Assembly (NCBI GenBank): GCA_027297845.1
Contig: JAPUHG010000065.1
Coordinates: 1 to 8,411, forward strand
Source: Gammaproteobacteria bacterium
GTDB lineage: Bacteria > Pseudomonadota > Gammaproteobacteria > Steroidobacterales > MnTg04
DNA length: 8,411 bases
Direction: 5' to 3'
This document shows, piece by piece, positions 6,862 to 8,411 of this stretch; the stretch's first letter is position 1, and each line of letters opens with the position of its first letter. The notes under the pieces were generated by a model that was not told where the DNA came from, searched no databases, and saw nothing but the letters and a program-made list of their open reading frames with translations. A program made the position numbers and the translations under genes.

Positions 6862-7488
6862 TCAAGCCGTGTATTTTAGATGTTTCAGTAAATAAGGTTC
6901 AAGCTCTCTCGCGACTTGTTCAAGGTCTCCGGGTCCGCCGAGGTCCTTTAGTTGAGTAACTTCGAGGTCTTCGAAACCGCAGGGATTGATGCGGCTGAAA
7001 GGCTCGAGATCCATGTCGATGTTAAATGCCAGTCCGTGATAACTGCAACCGCGGCGAATCCGCAACCCGAGGCTGGCGAGTTTGCGGCCAGCTACATAGA
7101 CACCCGGCGCGTCAGCCCTCGGTTTTGCCTCGATGCCATAGTCCGCAACCAGGTCGATAACCGATTGCTCCAGTGCGCTGACCAGTTCGCGGACGCCGAG
7201 TTGCTGGTTGCGCAGATTGATCAGCGGATAAACCACCAGCTGTCCCGGGCCATGATAGGTGACCTGGCCGCCGCGATCGATGTCGATGACAGGAATATCG
7301 GCTGGCGCCAGCAGATGTTCGGGACTGCCGTTGAGACCCAGTGTGTATACCGGTGGATGCTGCAGGAACCAGATTTCATCCATCGTCTGTTGATCGCGAC
7401 GATCGGTAAATGACTGCATGTTACGCCAGGTCGGCGTGTACTCGACCAGCCCCAGCCGCTTGATAACGACGTTGGTCGATTGGTTCAT
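6862..7488 (-). CDS. lipB: Octanoyl-[ACP]:protein N-octanoyltransferase LipB
   Basis: LipB moves the octanoyl group from acyl carrier protein to the lipoyl-domain lysine of target proteins, making the substrate of LipA. The protein has 208 residues, close to the 213 of E. coli LipB. The signature DRGGQVTYHGPGQLVVYPL spans 71-89. The catalytic pair is present: Lys136 in AGRKLASLGLRI and the acyl-carrying Cys170 in INPCGFEDLEVTQL. HGLAFNIDMDL at 151-161 is also conserved. The ATG overlaps the stop of the upstream ybeD-like gene as ATGA (7488-7485). There is no good Shine-Dalgarno, so the two genes are probably translationally coupled. The 28-base gap to lipA contains no terminator, which supports cotranscription. 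Confidence 0.97.
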   Translation of the reverse strand: MNQSTNVVIKRLGLVEYTPTWRNMQSFTDRRDQQTMDEIWFLQHPPVYTLGLNGSPEHLLAPADIPVIDIDRGGQVTYHGPGQLVVYPLINLRNQQLGVRELVSALEQSVIDLVADYGIEAKPRADAPGVYVAGRKLASLGLRIRRGCSYHGLAFNIDMDLEPFSRINPCGFEDLEVTQLKDLGGPGDLEQVARELEPYLLKHLKYTA

Positions 7489-7805
7489 AAGGCCATCAGA
7501 ACCTGCTTGGTAGAGGTCAGTTCGAGATAAAGGTTATCCAGCTGTTGCTTGCTTTTCGCCCTGACCACGATGGTGACTGCGACAAAGCGCTGGTTACTGC
7601 TTGGCCGCGAACTGATCGCTTCGGCCGGCAATTTGCCAACATGACGTTCGGCGATCTCCCGAACCATCGCCTCAAAGTCAGCGGTAAATTTTCCCATGAC
7701 CTTGACCGGGAAATCGCACGGAAATTCGAGCAGCGTGTCAGTGGGTTCGTTTGGCAATTTGAAATGCTCGGTAAACTTTTTTCCAGAGGGGTCCGGGTAA
7801 TCCAT
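7485..7805 (-). CDS. ybeD: DUF493 family protein, YbeD-like
   Basis: A small protein of the YbeD/DUF493 family, with an ACT-like alpha/beta fold that suggests an allosteric or regulatory role; no biochemical function is established. Family features are LLEFPCDFPVKVMG near the start of the core, the central SSRPSSNQRFVAVTIVVRA, and a QLDNLYLEL helix before the C-terminus. Its place between the transaminase gene and lipB is the common one in Gammaproteobacteria (E. coli has dacA-ybeD-lipB). The start is uncertain. I use ATG at 7805 (106 residues). ATG at 7823 adds 6 residues. TTG at 7757 would give 90 residues, nearest to the 87 of E. coli YbeD, and would cut the overlap with the upstream gene to 20 bases. 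None of the three has a strong Shine-Dalgarno. The extra N-terminal residues show no recognisable motif. Confidence 0.9.
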   Translation of the reverse strand: MDYPDPSGKKFTEHFKLPNEPTDTLLEFPCDFPVKVMGKFTADFEAMVREIAERHVGKLPAEAISSRPSSNQRFVAVTIVVRAKSKQQLDNLYLELTSTKQVLMAL

Positions 7806-8411
7806 TACCGACAGCCCGGCCATCCAGGCGCGTAACCGGCAAGACCTCGCGCAACGCGCTGGAAATCCAGACCTCGTCGGCTTGATAAAGCTCCGTCTTG
7901 CTGATTCCCTGATAGAGAACTTTTATGCCCAGGTCGCGGGCGACGGCGATAGCCCGGTCGCGGGTGGTCCCGGGCAATAATGTGGGGGCGTCTTCGGGTG
8001 TGCGCAAGACACCGTCTATTACCGCGAAGACACTGCTGGACGCGCCTTCGGTAATCATTCCGTCTCTTTCGAGGATGGCTTCGTCCGCATCCCGATCGGC
8101 GGCCTGCTGGCGGAGCATTACATTGGCCAGCAACGACGTCGCCTTGATATGGCACTGCCGCCAACGGAAATCCTCGCAGATTGTCGCCGTTACCCCGTTT
8201 TCCAGCACACTTTGCGATGGCGCGGGGAAAGCCTGCGTCATCGCGAACACCGTTGCTTCAAGATCGTCTGGAATCAGGTGATTTCTCTCGCCTGGCGTAC
8301 CTCGGCTGACTTGGATATAGATCGCCATGTCGCCACCGCCATTTTGCTCGATCAGCTGAGCAACCAGGCCGGCGAAGTCCAGGTCGCAACGCATGCGCAC
8401 CGCAGCCAGGC
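7738..8411 (-). CDS. dat: D-amino-acid transaminase (PLP fold type IV), 5' end cut by window
   Basis: A class IV PLP aminotransferase that interconverts D-amino acids and 2-oxoacids, plausibly supplying D-Glu or D-Ala for peptidoglycan. About 223 codons are visible and the frame is open to the right edge. By comparison with Bacillus D-AAT, roughly 60 N-terminal residues are missing. Counting from the GTG at 8400 as residue 1, the Schiff-base lysine is Lys86 in HIKATSLLANV, the cofactor-contacting Glu118 lies in TEGASSSVF, and the phosphate-binding threonines are Thr145-Thr146 in LLPGTTRD. IQVSRGTPGERNH at 29-41 holds Arg39-x-His41, matching the R-x-H pair that binds the substrate carboxylate in D-AAT and arguing against a branched-chain transaminase. 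The C-terminus GNGLPGPLWKKVY is also D-AAT-like. An aminodeoxychorismate lyase is a less likely alternative. Its end overlaps the next gene. Confidence 0.88.
   Translation of the reverse strand, partial: LAAVRMRCDLDFAGLVAQLIEQNGGGDMAIYIQVSRGTPGERNHLIPDDLEATVFAMTQAFPAPSQSVLENGVTATICEDFRWRQCHIKATSLLANVMLRQQAADRDADEAILERDGMITEGASSSVFAVIDGVLRTPEDAPTLLPGTTRDRAIAVARDLGIKVLYQGISKTELYQADEVWISSALREVLPVTRLDGRAVGNGLPGPLWKKVYRAFQIAKRTH

Noticed and set aside
6474..6959. Plus-strand frame of 161 codons across the lipA 5' end and the lipB 3' end
   Set aside because: It is antisense to the catalytic region of lipA, has no recognisable motif, and crosses a gene boundary.

Overview
The window looks like ordinary chromosomal core sequence of a gammaproteobacterium, with GC in the mid-50s by eye. 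The evidence is the gene content and order. lptD-surA-pdxA and the dat-ybeD-lipB-lipA cluster are both typical of Gammaproteobacteria, and the LptD, SurA, LipA and LipB sequences carry the usual family residues. I cannot place it below class level. Coding density is very high, with nine protein genes and almost no spacer. I see no mobile elements, tRNA or rRNA genes, CRISPR arrays or signs of recent transfer.

Layout from left to right. Positions 1-4130, minus strand: an outer-membrane biogenesis operon read right to left, lptD (LPS insertion barrel), then surA (periplasmic chaperone), then pdxA (vitamin B6 synthesis, cut by the left edge). Positions 4131-4174: a short divergent spacer with inverted repeats. 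Positions 4175-5847, plus strand: amgK and murU, two overlapping genes that return recycled MurNAc to UDP-MurNAc. Positions 5859-8411, minus strand: a D-amino-acid transaminase gene (5' part outside the window), a DUF493 (YbeD-like) gene, lipB and lipA, read right to left and converging on murU.

The genes fit together as envelope and cofactor functions. SurA is known to chaperone LptD in E. coli, so their adjacency makes sense. AmgK and MurU catalyse consecutive steps of one recycling pathway and are probably translationally coupled by an ATGA overlap. The transaminase would supply or interconvert D-amino acids for peptidoglycan. LipB and LipA catalyse the two consecutive steps of de novo lipoate synthesis.

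I did not find an undescribed system here. The points worth a second look are small: the start of lptD, which has no suitable ATG; the palindromes in the lptD/amgK spacer; the dat/ybeD overlap; a cysteine pair in the first SurA parvulin domain; and an 8-base homopolymer near the start of lptD.
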